Assembly: GCA_021372535.1 (NCBI GenBank)
Contig: JAJFUH010000015.1
Coordinates: 1-56,253 of the forward strand
Reading direction: 5' to 3'
Length of the DNA: 56,253 nucleotides
Source: a bacterium
GTDB taxonomy: Bacteria > Latescibacterota > Latescibacteria > Latescibacterales > Latescibacteraceae
A model generated the notes under the pieces. The model worked only from the letters and a program-made list of their open reading frames with translations. It was not told the DNA's origin and did no database searches. Every line of letters starts with the position of its first letter. Position 1 is the stretch's first letter. Shown here in pieces: positions 8,704 to 16,898 of the stretch. The position numbers and the translations under genes are program-made.

Positions 8704-9681
8704 ATGCAATACCGTAAAATGGGTAAATGGGGGGTCAAGCTCAGCGCGATAGGACTCGGAAGCTATCTTACCATAGGGTATAAGCTCGATGACAAGACAT
8801 CCCGCGACACCATCGTAAAGGCTTATGACGGCGGAATCAACTTTTTCGATACTTCGGATGCATACAACAAAGGCCAGGCAGAGCGGGTGCTCGGTACATA
8901 TCTCTCGGAATTTCCCCGCGAATCGCTTTTCATCCTGACCAAGTGCTGGCTCAACATCACGGGTTTCGTGAACGGCGGCGGCCTTTCCGCAAAACATATC
9001 GTCGAGGCGTGCCATGCCAGCCTGAAACGTCTCAAAACCGATTACATCGACCTCTTCATGTGCCATCGCCCCGACCCCGGCACGCCGCTCGAAGAGACCA
9101 TCCGGGCGCTTGAGGACCTCGCCCGTCAGGGTAAGATTTTTTACTGGGGGGTCAGCGAATGGCCTGCTCATCTCATAACCCGCGCCAACCGTGTCGCCGC
9201 GGAGATCGGCGCCCGGCAGATTGGAGTGAGCGAGCCTCGGTATAACCTTCTGTTCCGATATCCTGAACGGAATCTTTTTCCTGCAACACAGGCGGAGGGA
9301 ATCGGTAATGTCGTATTTTCAGCTCTCGCGCACGGCATGCTGACCGGCAAGTACAAACCGGGAGAACAGGCTCCAGAAGGAACACGCGCTTCCGACGATG
9401 ATACGAACGAAGTCATCATGCGCCTGTACTGGACCGAGGAAAACAAGCGCAGGAGCCAGGAGCTCGTGAAAATCGCCTCGGATATGGGTATCACCGCGGC
9501 GCAGCTCTCTATCGCATGGTGTCTCAGAAATCCTGCGGTGACAAGTGTCATCTCTGCGGCTACAAAGGTTTCACAGGTCGAGGATAACATCAGGGCCGCT
9601 GATGTGGTCATTCCCGATGATATCGCCGCAAAAATCGAGGAGCTCTACCCGAAGCCTGAAACGGTGGAATCGGAGCACTGA
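8704..9681 (+). CDS. Aldo/keto reductase, Kv-beta/YghZ-like
   Basis: 325 residues, a typical length for the family. NADPH-dependent reduction of aldehydes or ketones in the cytoplasm; substrate unknown. The catalytic tetrad is complete: Asp49 and Tyr54 in NFFDTSDAYNKGQAE, Lys80 in ILTKCW and His121 in CHRPD. The cofactor side shows ISAATKVSQVEDN near the C-terminus. The ATG at 8704 is preceded by GAGGAGGT at ideal spacing. Upstream, 8611-8653 holds a weak hairpin (ACCGGA/TCCGGT) followed by six T; its role is unclear. An intrinsic terminator follows at 9798. Confidence 0.9.
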   Translation: MQYRKMGKWGVKLSAIGLGSYLTIGYKLDDKTSRDTIVKAYDGGINFFDTSDAYNKGQAERVLGTYLSEFPRESLFILTKCWLNITGFVNGGGLSAKHIVEACHASLKRLKTDYIDLFMCHRPDPGTPLEETIRALEDLARQGKIFYWGVSEWPAHLITRANRVAAEIGARQIGVSEPRYNLLFRYPERNLFPATQAEGIGNVVFSALAHGMLTGKYKPGEQAPEGTRASDDDTNEVIMRLYWTEENKRRSQELVKIASDMGITAAQLSIAWCLRNPAVTSVISAATKVSQVEDNIRAADVVIPDDIAAKIEELYPKPETVESEH

Positions 9682-9752
9682 CCTTTACGGATCGGGATTC
9701 CATCCCGTATACGTATTGATACGATGGAATATTTTTTGTATATTTTTGACGC

Positions 9753-9781
9753 GGGCGGTGAAATAGATGTTTTCATCGCCC
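9753..9781 (+). repeat. Dispersed GGGCG/CGCCC hairpin (copy 1)
   Basis: GGGCGGTGAAA and TTTTCATCGCCC form a near-perfect inverted repeat with a six-base loop. Related hairpins occur at 12734-12765, 48790-48820 and (reverse complement) 49843-49874. This copy lies 70 bases after the aldo/keto reductase stop and just before a terminator. Confidence 0.65.
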
Positions 9782-9797
9782 TCTTAATGGCACATAC

Positions 9798-9842
9798 CCG
9801 TGAAGAAGACTGCGGGATAAACTTCTTCACGGTTCTTTTTTC
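9798..9842 (+). terminator. Rho-independent terminator after the aldo/keto reductase
   Basis: An 11-bp perfect stem, CCGTGAAGAAG (9798-9808) with CTTCTTCACGG (9822-9832), has a 13-base loop and is followed by TTCTTTTTT. It separates the reductase from the MFS-HEAT gene. Confidence 0.88.
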
Positions 9843-9944
9843 CCGACCCATAAACCGGCCCTGAGTCTGTATGGAACTATTCCACCGGAATATGGAAATT
9901 TTACCTTTCATGAAAATGCACAGGAAACAAACAAGGTTCCGCGG

Positions 9945-12278
9945 ATGAAGCAGACGCTGACAGCCATGAGACAAATCCGCTCCAGAACTTCACGAGCCAA
10001 GCGGGCTTTTTTCTGGAATACGATTTTTACCTCCGTATACAGCCAGACAGGAAGTGCGACCGGTTTTATTTTTATTGCATTCCTCCTTACGGTCGCCCGG
10101 ATAGATGATACCGATGTGGGTATCGTTATCATGTTATATTCACTTCCGGCTGTTTTCATCCCTTTTCTGGACTCATTCTCACGCCGTTTTCTTACAGGAA
10201 AACGAATCATCGTAATCGGGGGTCTGATTGAAGTTGTTTTCATCACAGCCACCGTGCTGGTTCCTGTGGTTATTACAGGCCCGATGTTACGGATAGTGAC
10301 TATCGGTATTTTACTGAATCTCGGCGTGCTTATTCAGAATGCGGTGCAGACCGCCACGACCTCATGGCTTACCGCGAGCTTTTCCGAAACTCTCCGGGTA
10401 CGATACATTCAGAGGCTCTGGCTCTGGATGAACGCAACTGCGGTGCTCTTTTCGGTTCTTTTCGGTTTTTTCCTCGAGTATCCCGGTCATGAAAGCGTCC
10501 GGGCTTATGGACTGGTGTTCGCCATCGGGCTCGTTTGCGGGTGTACCGGGTACCTTTTTCTGAAAAATGTCGAGCTTCCCGGCAGGGTTGATGACCTGCC
10601 TGCCACTCCGTTCCGCACTTATACTATACCCTGGCGATACAGGGATTTCGGGCGTCTCGTATTCATGCGCGCTTCGACGTTTCTGTCGCTGGGCATGGCG
10701 CTGCCGTTTTACATTGTTTACATGAAATCGGTGAACTATCTCGACATGCGCCTTTCCCTTGTCGCCCTTTATGCAAACATCCAGATTGTTCTTTTTGTCG
10801 CCGGTTTTTCATTCTGGAAGTTCGCCGCGGAAAAGTACGGCTCGAAGCCGGTGCTCCATACGGTTTTTGCCGTTTCGCTGTTTATTCCCGTTATGTGGAT
10901 ATTCGTCAACCGGGACAACACGTTTCTGATCCCGTTCATCATGGGAATGAGCGGTTTTTTCCAGTCCGGTATGACCGTAGCGTCCCGCAATCTCCTGTTT
11001 AACACTATTCCTCAAAATTCACCCCCGCCTGTTTTTCTTTCGGCATGGAATTCATATGTGGGGTGCGCCACTGTCGCAGCTCCGCTTGCCGCTGTAATGA
11101 TCATGAAAGGTTTCGGCAGCGTTCATCTCTCGTACGGGTCGGTTGTCCTGTCCGGTATTCATATGGTCTTTTTTTCCAGTGCTGTGCTTATGGCGGTACC
11201 TCTGCTCATTTCGTTCACTATACCCTCGCTTCATGATAAACCGCTCGGTTATGTCCTTCGTCAGCTCACGAGGGGAAATCCGCTCATGTATGCCTATCAC
11301 ACCCTCTACCTTCTCAATGCCCGCACCGAGGAGTCCCGTGCAAAAGCAATCGATGAGCTCGGCAGGTCGCGAAGCCCCATGGCAATCGACGCCCTCGTTG
11401 AAGCCCTCGACGATGCGAGCCCGGAAGTACGGAGAAACGCTGTATTCGCGCTCGCAAAAACACAGTCTGAGGAAGCGGTTGCCCCGCTCATCCGTGAACT
11501 GGAAAACAGGGAATCGGACATCCGGTATGAAGCATGCGAAGCCCTCGGCAAAATCGGGCACAAAACCGCCGTTGAAACGCTTGTGAAAACGCTCGATGAT
11601 ACAGACAACAGGATACGCAGCGCAGCGGTGACCGCTCTTGCGGAAATCGGGGGCGAAGAAGCGAAACAGAGGCTTTTCGAGCTGTTCACCGCACCGTACA
11701 ACAGCGATATTTTCCCCACACTTGCAGATGGTCTCTCACGGCTCGGTGTGAGGGAAATCGTGGAAGCGGTCATGGACAGGATGGAGGATTTCCGGTCGAG
11801 CACGCTCAGGCTCCAGCTTCTCAACGCCGTATGCCGTGTCCTCGGCGCGGGCAACAACTTCTACCGTATCATGGCAAAAGAGGAGTATGCCCGGACCGAT
11901 GCGGTCAACGATCTTATCCGGCATATGCGAAAAAACATTTCCCATATAAAGCTCTTCAAACACGACCAGCCTGACCGTATCAAAAAGATTCTCGACCGTC
12001 TCGCTCACTCGTACCGTGATGAAAAACACCGGGAATTCCTCAGCGCAATATGGGAATTCATGGCATACATCCAGCTTGTTCTGCCGGAAATTTCCGCCGA
12101 ATATTCAACAGCCTCCGGAAAAAACAGCCAGGATTTTTCACTTTACTTTATAGCTGTCAACCGTTTCCTCATCCTGAAAAAAGTCGAGGATATCCATGAA
12201 GAAGGCATGGTGTTTCTGGTCATGTGTCTCGACTCCCTGCTCGATGCTCTGCAGACATACCACCCCATAAGTACATAA
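9945..12278 (+). CDS. MFS-like transporter fused to C-terminal HEAT repeats
   Basis: 777 residues. The first about 450 residues contain around 12 hydrophobic segments (for example GFIFIAFLLTVARI, IVTIGILLNLGVLI and GLVFAIGLVCGCTGYLFL), the layout of a major facilitator membrane domain. From about residue 465 to 585 there are three to four HEAT/PBS-lyase-type repeats, seen as AIDALVEALDDASPEVRRNA, APLIRELENRESDIRYEA and ETLVKTLDDTDNRIRSAA at about 31-residue spacing. The final about 190 residues are helical and unassigned. HEAT repeats usually bind protein partners, so the soluble tail may regulate or dock the transporter. Substrate unknown. The start at 9945 has a weak ribosome site, and ATG seven codons later is possible. 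Confidence 0.8.
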   Translation: MKQTLTAMRQIRSRTSRAKRAFFWNTIFTSVYSQTGSATGFIFIAFLLTVARIDDTDVGIVIMLYSLPAVFIPFLDSFSRRFLTGKRIIVIGGLIEVVFITATVLVPVVITGPMLRIVTIGILLNLGVLIQNAVQTATTSWLTASFSETLRVRYIQRLWLWMNATAVLFSVLFGFFLEYPGHESVRAYGLVFAIGLVCGCTGYLFLKNVELPGRVDDLPATPFRTYTIPWRYRDFGRLVFMRASTFLSLGMALPFYIVYMKSVNYLDMRLSLVALYANIQIVLFVAGFSFWKFAAEKYGSKPVLHTVFAVSLFIPVMWIFVNRDNTFLIPFIMGMSGFFQSGMTVASRNLLFNTIPQNSPPPVFLSAWNSYVGCATVAAPLAAVMIMKGFGSVHLSYGSVVLSGIHMVFFSSAVLMAVPLLISFTIPSLHDKPLGYVLRQLTRGNPLMYAYHTLYLLNARTEESRAKAIDELGRSRSPMAIDALVEALDDASPEVRRNAVFALAKTQSEEAVAPLIRELENRESDIRYEACEALGKIGHKTAVETLVKTLDDTDNRIRSAAVTALAEIGGEEAKQRLFELFTAPYNSDIFPTLADGLSRLGVREIVEAVMDRMEDFRSSTLRLQLLNAVCRVLGAGNNFYRIMAKEEYARTDAVNDLIRHMRKNISHIKLFKHDQPDRIKKILDRLAHSYRDEKHREFLSAIWEFMAYIQLVLPEISAEYSTASGKNSQDFSLYFIAVNRFLILKKVEDIHEEGMVFLVMCLDSLLDALQTYHPIST

Positions 12279-12388
12279 ATCACCGAATTTCCTCTTCGAA
12301 CCGGATAAACTCATGTTTTCCGTTGCCTGTCCGAATTTCCTGTGTTATATATCGGTTGCACGTCATAACACCGTGGAGGAACATGGTG

Positions 12389-12679
12389 ATGATTCACAAA
12401 CTATGTCAAAGATGCGTCAATACATGCAAACAGGACGAACACTTGAAAATCGTACGGTGCCCGAAATTCGAGAAACGTATTACCGATGATGAATTCAGAA
12501 ATCTTATCGATGATCTCGATATAATGTCAAAAGAGGCCGATGAGCTGAGCAGGCGGGCCAAGAGACTCATAAAAACCGCCCTTGAAAGGCATGATTTTAT
12601 TCCCGATGACCGTACAGGTAAACAGAGCGACGATGACGAAATGGATTCGGACAACGATGATCCGGGTAGTGAAAAATGA
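12389..12679 (+). CDS. Small Cys-rich hypothetical protein with acidic tail
   Basis: 96 residues from ATG 12389, chosen because GGAGGA (12375-12380) is at the right distance; ATG 12383 is too close and the longer upstream frame has no support. The N-terminus carries four cysteines (CQRCVNTC, then C at residue 22 in VRCPKF), a possible zinc or Fe-S site. A helical middle (residues about 30-65) is followed by a strongly acidic C-terminus (SDDDEMDSDNDD). Not recognised. It lies 110 bases after the MFS-HEAT gene and 100 bases before an epimerase gene on the same strand. Confidence 0.6.
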   Translation: MIHKLCQRCVNTCKQDEHLKIVRCPKFEKRITDDEFRNLIDDLDIMSKEADELSRRAKRLIKTALERHDFIPDDRTGKQSDDDEMDSDNDDPGSEK

Positions 12680-12733
12680 ATGGCTGAAGCGGCGGAAGGG
12701 ACCGGATATTCATGATAGCACAAGAAACGAGGC

Positions 12734-12765
12734 GGGCGGTGAAAAAGTATCATTTTCGCGCGCCC
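12734..12765 (+). repeat. Dispersed GGGCG/CGCCC hairpin (copy 2), adjacent to a ribosome-binding site
   Basis: GGGCGGTGAAAAAGTATC and ATTTTCGCGCGCCC form an imperfect hairpin that ends 4 bases before the AGGAGGAA Shine-Dalgarno of the next gene. The copy in front of the gene at 49893 has the same position relative to its own AGGAG. A transcript starting upstream would carry this stem directly next to the ribosome site. Confidence 0.65.
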
Positions 12766-12779
12766 TCCCAGGAGGAAGA

Positions 12780-14114
12780 ATGAAAAGACGCACATTTATG
12801 GGAGCCGGTGCAGGAACCGCTGCTGCGCTGGCCGGAATAAACGGGTGTAAAGTCGAGAAAATTACTCCCCCCACGAAATCACCCTCGGTCACCGATAAAG
12901 GACTCCTCGCGGGTATGACTCTCGAGGACCTCCGTGCCCGTTACCAGTACGACCTGTTCGATGATTTCCTGCCGTTCCTCGATAAACATGTCATCGACCA
13001 CGAGTATGGAGGTTTCATGTGCAACACCGACCGTGACGGCACAAACATCACGACGAACAAGTCGGCATGGTATGAAGGCAGGGGTATATGGGTATACTCG
13101 TTCCTTTACAACAGGGTCGCCCATGAGGATCAATACATCGAAGTCGCCCGTAAATCGGTGGGATTCATCCTGAAACACAAACCGAAGGATGACGAATTCT
13201 GGACAGGCTCGTATTCGAAGGAGGGTAATCCTCTCAGCGGTCCCGGCGACATCTATGGCGGGCTCTTTATCGCAAACGGGCTGACTGAATATTCAAAAGC
13301 GGTCGGGGATGCCTCGTACTGGGATCTCGCGAAAGATATTCTCTTGCGGCACATGAAACGATATGACAGCCCGGATTACGATTACAAGGTCACCTACTTC
13401 ATGCCCGAACCGCCCCCTCTTCCTGCGCCCCGCGTACTCGGTCACTGGATGGTTCTCCTGAGGCTCGCGACCCAGATGCTCGAAAACAGGTCGGACCCCG
13501 ATATTGAAAAGATTGCGGACCGGTCGATCGATGCAATTCTCAACTACCACTATAACACCGAATACGGTCTCATGAACGAGGCCGTCAACCATGACCTCTC
13601 GCGCGCCGGAAACGGGTATGAACAATTCTCGTACACCGGACATGCCATCGAAACTCTCTGGATGGTGCTCTTCGAGGCGGCCCGCCGTAAAGACAAAGAA
13701 CTGTTCACCCGTGCGGCAGACATATTCAAACGTCATGTCGAGGTTTCATGGGACGATGTCTACGGCGGTGCTTTCCGGTGCCTCGATAATGTCGACAACA
13801 ATGTCTGGAAGGTCGACAAGGTCCTCTGGCTTCAGGAAGAGGTGCTCATCGGCACGCTGTTCCTGATCGAACATACCGGCGACCAGTGGGCGAAGGACTG
13901 GTTCGGCAGGATGTTCACCTACGTCCACGAAAAGTTCCCCCTCAAGCAGTACGGGTACCCGCTGTGGATACTGGGTGCGGACAGAAAAGTCACTTTTGTC
14001 GAACATTACAACAGGGTCGGAAATTTTCACCACCCCCGTCACCTCATGTTGAATCTCCTCTGCCTCAACAGGATGATCGAACGGGGAGGCAAAGTAACGG
14101 ACCTTTTCGCATGA
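12780..14114 (+). CDS. Exported N-acylglucosamine 2-epimerase (AGE) family protein 1
   Basis: 444 residues from ATG 12780 (AGGAGGAA upstream). The N-terminus KRRTFMGAGAGTAAALAGINGC is summarised as a Tat-like signal ending in a possible lipobox Cys. The remainder is the (alpha/alpha)6-barrel AGE family: DHEYGGFMCNTDRDG, AWYEGRGIWVYSFLYN, SYTGHAIETLWM and RVGNFHHPRHLMLN, the last two holding the conserved His residues of the active site. AGE enzymes interconvert N-acylglucosamine and N-acylmannosamine; relatives act on glucose, mannose or cellobiose, so substrate is not fixed. Export is unusual for this normally cytosolic family. A second copy follows after a membrane acetyltransferase gene. 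Confidence 0.85.
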   Translation: MKRRTFMGAGAGTAAALAGINGCKVEKITPPTKSPSVTDKGLLAGMTLEDLRARYQYDLFDDFLPFLDKHVIDHEYGGFMCNTDRDGTNITTNKSAWYEGRGIWVYSFLYNRVAHEDQYIEVARKSVGFILKHKPKDDEFWTGSYSKEGNPLSGPGDIYGGLFIANGLTEYSKAVGDASYWDLAKDILLRHMKRYDSPDYDYKVTYFMPEPPPLPAPRVLGHWMVLLRLATQMLENRSDPDIEKIADRSIDAILNYHYNTEYGLMNEAVNHDLSRAGNGYEQFSYTGHAIETLWMVLFEAARRKDKELFTRAADIFKRHVEVSWDDVYGGAFRCLDNVDNNVWKVDKVLWLQEEVLIGTLFLIEHTGDQWAKDWFGRMFTYVHEKFPLKQYGYPLWILGADRKVTFVEHYNRVGNFHHPRHLMLNLLCLNRMIERGGKVTDLFA

Positions 14115-14224
14115 TGAAATGTGACGGTCTAAGACTTATACCCTCTATTCACTCATATAACCGGGACAGACCATGAAAAAAATATCGAAAATATTCGGTA
14201 ACCACTTATGAACTGAGGCGGATC

Positions 14225-15313
14225 ATGAATCAGAACACGGTGTCACTGCCCGATCCCGGCAAAAGGGTCGGCTCGCTCGATGCGCTGCGCGGATTCATCA
14301 TGTTTTCGATGCTGCTCCATACGTTCGGGCTCGAAAAGCTCAAGGATTTCCCGGTCGTCGGATTCATTTTCAACCAGCTCAACCATGTTCCGTGGGTGGG
14401 TTTTCATTTCGAGGACCTCATTCTTCCCTCGTTCCTGTTTATCATGGGCGTGTCGCTGGGACTTTCCGATGAAAAGCGGCGCTCGCGCGGAGAGCCGTAC
14501 CGGGCGAGATTCAACCATGCCCTCAAACGGGCCGTTGTCCTCTTCTGCCTGGGATTTATCCTGACATGGATCGGCGCTAAGAAACCAACCTTAGGCCCCG
14601 GGGTTCTCCAGGTTCTCGCCATGTGCTATTTCGGAGGTTTTTTATGTCTCACGAAGAACATGAAAACCCAGTTCGCCGTGTTCGGGGCGCTCCTGTTCAT
14701 CTACTGGCTCTTCATCTTCATCATCCCGGTTCCCGAAGCGGGGCGTAACAGCTATGAGGTATTCAAGAACCTCGTGTATCTTATCGACAACAGGCTGACG
14801 GGAAGCACATCACGATGGGGATACCTGTACCCGACCATAACATCGGTCGCCGTCGTCGTTTACGGGAGCATCGTCAGCAGGCTCCTCCTCAACCGGACCT
14901 CCCACACGCAGTTCATGAAGACGCTCGCGGTGTTCGGTGCAATCGGCGTTCTCAGCGGGCTGGGGCTCCATCCGGTCATCCCGATTATCAAGCGGATGTT
15001 CACAAGCTCGTACACCCTGTTCACCTGCGGCCTCGCGTCTTTTCTTCTCATACTCTTTTACTGGCTTATCGATGTCCGGGGATATACGAAGTGGAGTTTC
15101 CCGTTCATGGTTTTCGGCATGAACTCGATTTTCGTGTACATGCTCAACGGGCTTTTCAATCCCTGGCTTCTGGATACCTCGGGGATATTTATCGAGCCTC
15201 TCGCTGTGCTTATCGGTGTTTGGGTTGCTCCTCTCGAACATGCAGTCCGTCTCACGGCAGAGTGGCTCGTCTGTTTCTGGCTCTACCGCAGGAAGATTTT
15301 CATAAAGTTGTAA
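14225..15313 (+). CDS. DUF5009/HGSNAT-like integral membrane acyltransferase
   Basis: 362 residues with about 10 hydrophobic helices. The N-terminal RVGSLDALRGFIMFSMLLHTFG and FEDLILPSFLFIMGVSLGLS (given in part) are the hallmark of the family that includes bacterial NagX and human heparan-alpha-glucosaminide N-acetyltransferase. Those enzymes move acetyl from cytosolic acetyl-CoA across the membrane to an amino sugar on the other side; the conserved His in the first helix region is present (MLLHTF). It sits between two exported AGE-family epimerases on the same strand (gaps about 110 and 80 bases), which suggests joint work on an extracytoplasmic amino sugar. Confidence 0.8.
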   Translation: MNQNTVSLPDPGKRVGSLDALRGFIMFSMLLHTFGLEKLKDFPVVGFIFNQLNHVPWVGFHFEDLILPSFLFIMGVSLGLSDEKRRSRGEPYRARFNHALKRAVVLFCLGFILTWIGAKKPTLGPGVLQVLAMCYFGGFLCLTKNMKTQFAVFGALLFIYWLFIFIIPVPEAGRNSYEVFKNLVYLIDNRLTGSTSRWGYLYPTITSVAVVVYGSIVSRLLLNRTSHTQFMKTLAVFGAIGVLSGLGLHPVIPIIKRMFTSSYTLFTCGLASFLLILFYWLIDVRGYTKWSFPFMVFGMNSIFVYMLNGLFNPWLLDTSGIFIEPLAVLIGVWVAPLEHAVRLTAEWLVCFWLYRRKIFIKL

Positions 15314-15395
15314 CCGGGAATAATGTACGGTTTATTCAGTCAACAGATCAAGTTCTGCGCCGTTTTGACTGGTGCACATAAAGGAGAATCCGCCC

Positions 15396-16751
15396 ATGAA
15401 ACGTCGATCGTTCCTTCAGATAACCGGCACCGTTGCTCCGGCCATTGCCGGAACAGCCGGATGCGGTACCGGTGCCGACAGACAGGGACAAAAGCCTGCC
15501 GCTCAAACTCTTTCGGTCACCGACAACGGCTTTCTGGCGGGAAAAACGCTCGATGAGCTCCGCGAACAGTACCGGTACGATCTTTTCGATGACTTTCTCC
15601 CGTTTCTGGATAAGTTTGTCATCGATCACGAATACGGCGGATTCATGTGCGACACCGACCGTGACGGTACCAATATCACCAAAAACAAGCGCGCCTGGTA
15701 CGAGGGACGCGGGATATGGGTCTATTCGTTTCTCTTCAATAACCTCGAACATGAACCGAAAAACCTCGAAATCGCCCGTAAATCGGTCGAGTTCATCATG
15801 AAACACAGGCCGCCGCGCGGTGGATTCTGGCCGGAAAGTTACACCCGCGAGGGGAAGCCATCCGGCGCGCCGGACATGCGCGGGTACGGCAACCTGTTCA
15901 TCGCGAACGGACTCGCGGAATACGCCAAAGCCTCCGGCGATGATTCCAGCTGGAACACGGCGAAGGAAATTCTCCTCGATTATGTCGAGTATTATGACAA
16001 ACCGGATTACCAGCCCGAAGCCGCCCGCGGCTATCTCGACGCGAAGGCCCCACTTATCCCCGGCGCCCGTATTCTCGGCGTGTGGATGGTGCTTGTCCGT
16101 CTTACCACGCAGATGCTCACTCACAAACAGGACTCCGATATCGAGGCGGTCAACAAACGGTGTGTCGAGGCGATAACAAAATATCATTTCAACCCGCAGT
16201 TCGACCTTATCAACGAGATTGTCAACCACGACATGTCACGGCCCGATAATGAAATCGCCCAGCTCGTTTACACGGGTCACGCCATCGAAACCCTCTGGAT
16301 GGTGATGTCTGAAGCCGCGCGCAGCAGGAACAAGGAGCTGTTTTTCACCGCAGCCGAATGGTTCAGACGTCATGTGGAGGTCGCCTGGGACGATGTGTAC
16401 GGCGGGGTGTTCGCCGGTCTCAAGCATGTTGACAATAACGAGTGGACGCTCGATAAAGTTCTCTGGGCGCAGGAGGAAGTACTCATCGGGTCGCTCTTAA
16501 TCGTCGAACATACCGGCGAACAGTGGGCGAAGGACATATTCAGAAGGATGTTCACCTATGTCCGTGAGAAATTCCCGCTCAAGCAGTACGGTTTCCCCAT
16601 CTGGATACTCGCCGCCGACAGGAAGGTGACCTTCGTGCCCCATTACAACCGTGTCGGCAACTTTCACCATCCGCGCCACCTCATGCTCAACCTGCTCGCA
16701 CTCGACCGCATGATAAAGCGTGGAGGGAAGGTATCCGATCTGTTCGCATGA
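15396..16751 (+). CDS. Exported N-acylglucosamine 2-epimerase (AGE) family protein 2
   Basis: 451 residues from ATG 15396 (AAAGGAG upstream); the eight codons before it are not needed. The Tat-like signal KRRSFLQITGTVAPAIAGTAGC is described in outline: twin arginine, hydrophobic stretch, Cys. The body is close to AGE protein 1 along its whole length (DHEYGGFMCDTDRDG, AWYEGRGIWVYSFLFN, VYTGHAIETLWM, RVGNFHHPRHLML), so the two arose by duplication. Differences cluster around residues 145-185 and may reflect a different substrate or partner. Active-site His residues are kept. It ends the plus-strand group; no clear terminator follows. Confidence 0.85.
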   Translation: MKRRSFLQITGTVAPAIAGTAGCGTGADRQGQKPAAQTLSVTDNGFLAGKTLDELREQYRYDLFDDFLPFLDKFVIDHEYGGFMCDTDRDGTNITKNKRAWYEGRGIWVYSFLFNNLEHEPKNLEIARKSVEFIMKHRPPRGGFWPESYTREGKPSGAPDMRGYGNLFIANGLAEYAKASGDDSSWNTAKEILLDYVEYYDKPDYQPEAARGYLDAKAPLIPGARILGVWMVLVRLTTQMLTHKQDSDIEAVNKRCVEAITKYHFNPQFDLINEIVNHDMSRPDNEIAQLVYTGHAIETLWMVMSEAARSRNKELFFTAAEWFRRHVEVAWDDVYGGVFAGLKHVDNNEWTLDKVLWAQEEVLIGSLLIVEHTGEQWAKDIFRRMFTYVREKFPLKQYGFPIWILAADRKVTFVPHYNRVGNFHHPRHLMLNLLALDRMIKRGGKVSDLFA

Positions 16752-16774
16752 GGCTGAATTACTCTTTAAACCGA

Positions 16775-16855
16775 GTATTTACGATATACGATTTCAGATT
16801 TACGATTTTTTATTCGACAGACCTCTATAGACCGTAAATCGTACATTATTTCTGA
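16775..16855. repeat. TTTACGAT-type direct and inverted repeat
   Basis: TTTACGATATACGATTTCAG is followed by ATTTACGATTTTTTATTC, and GTAAATCGTAC lies about 30 bases on in reverse orientation. The short unit TTACGAT is thus repeated and inverted within about 75 bases between convergent genes. Similar AT-rich units are common dispersed intergenic elements; no gene is seen. Confidence 0.4.
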
Positions 16856-16898
16856 ATTTCTAAGGTAAAAAAGCCGGTATTCGAACGCGGAAATTACA

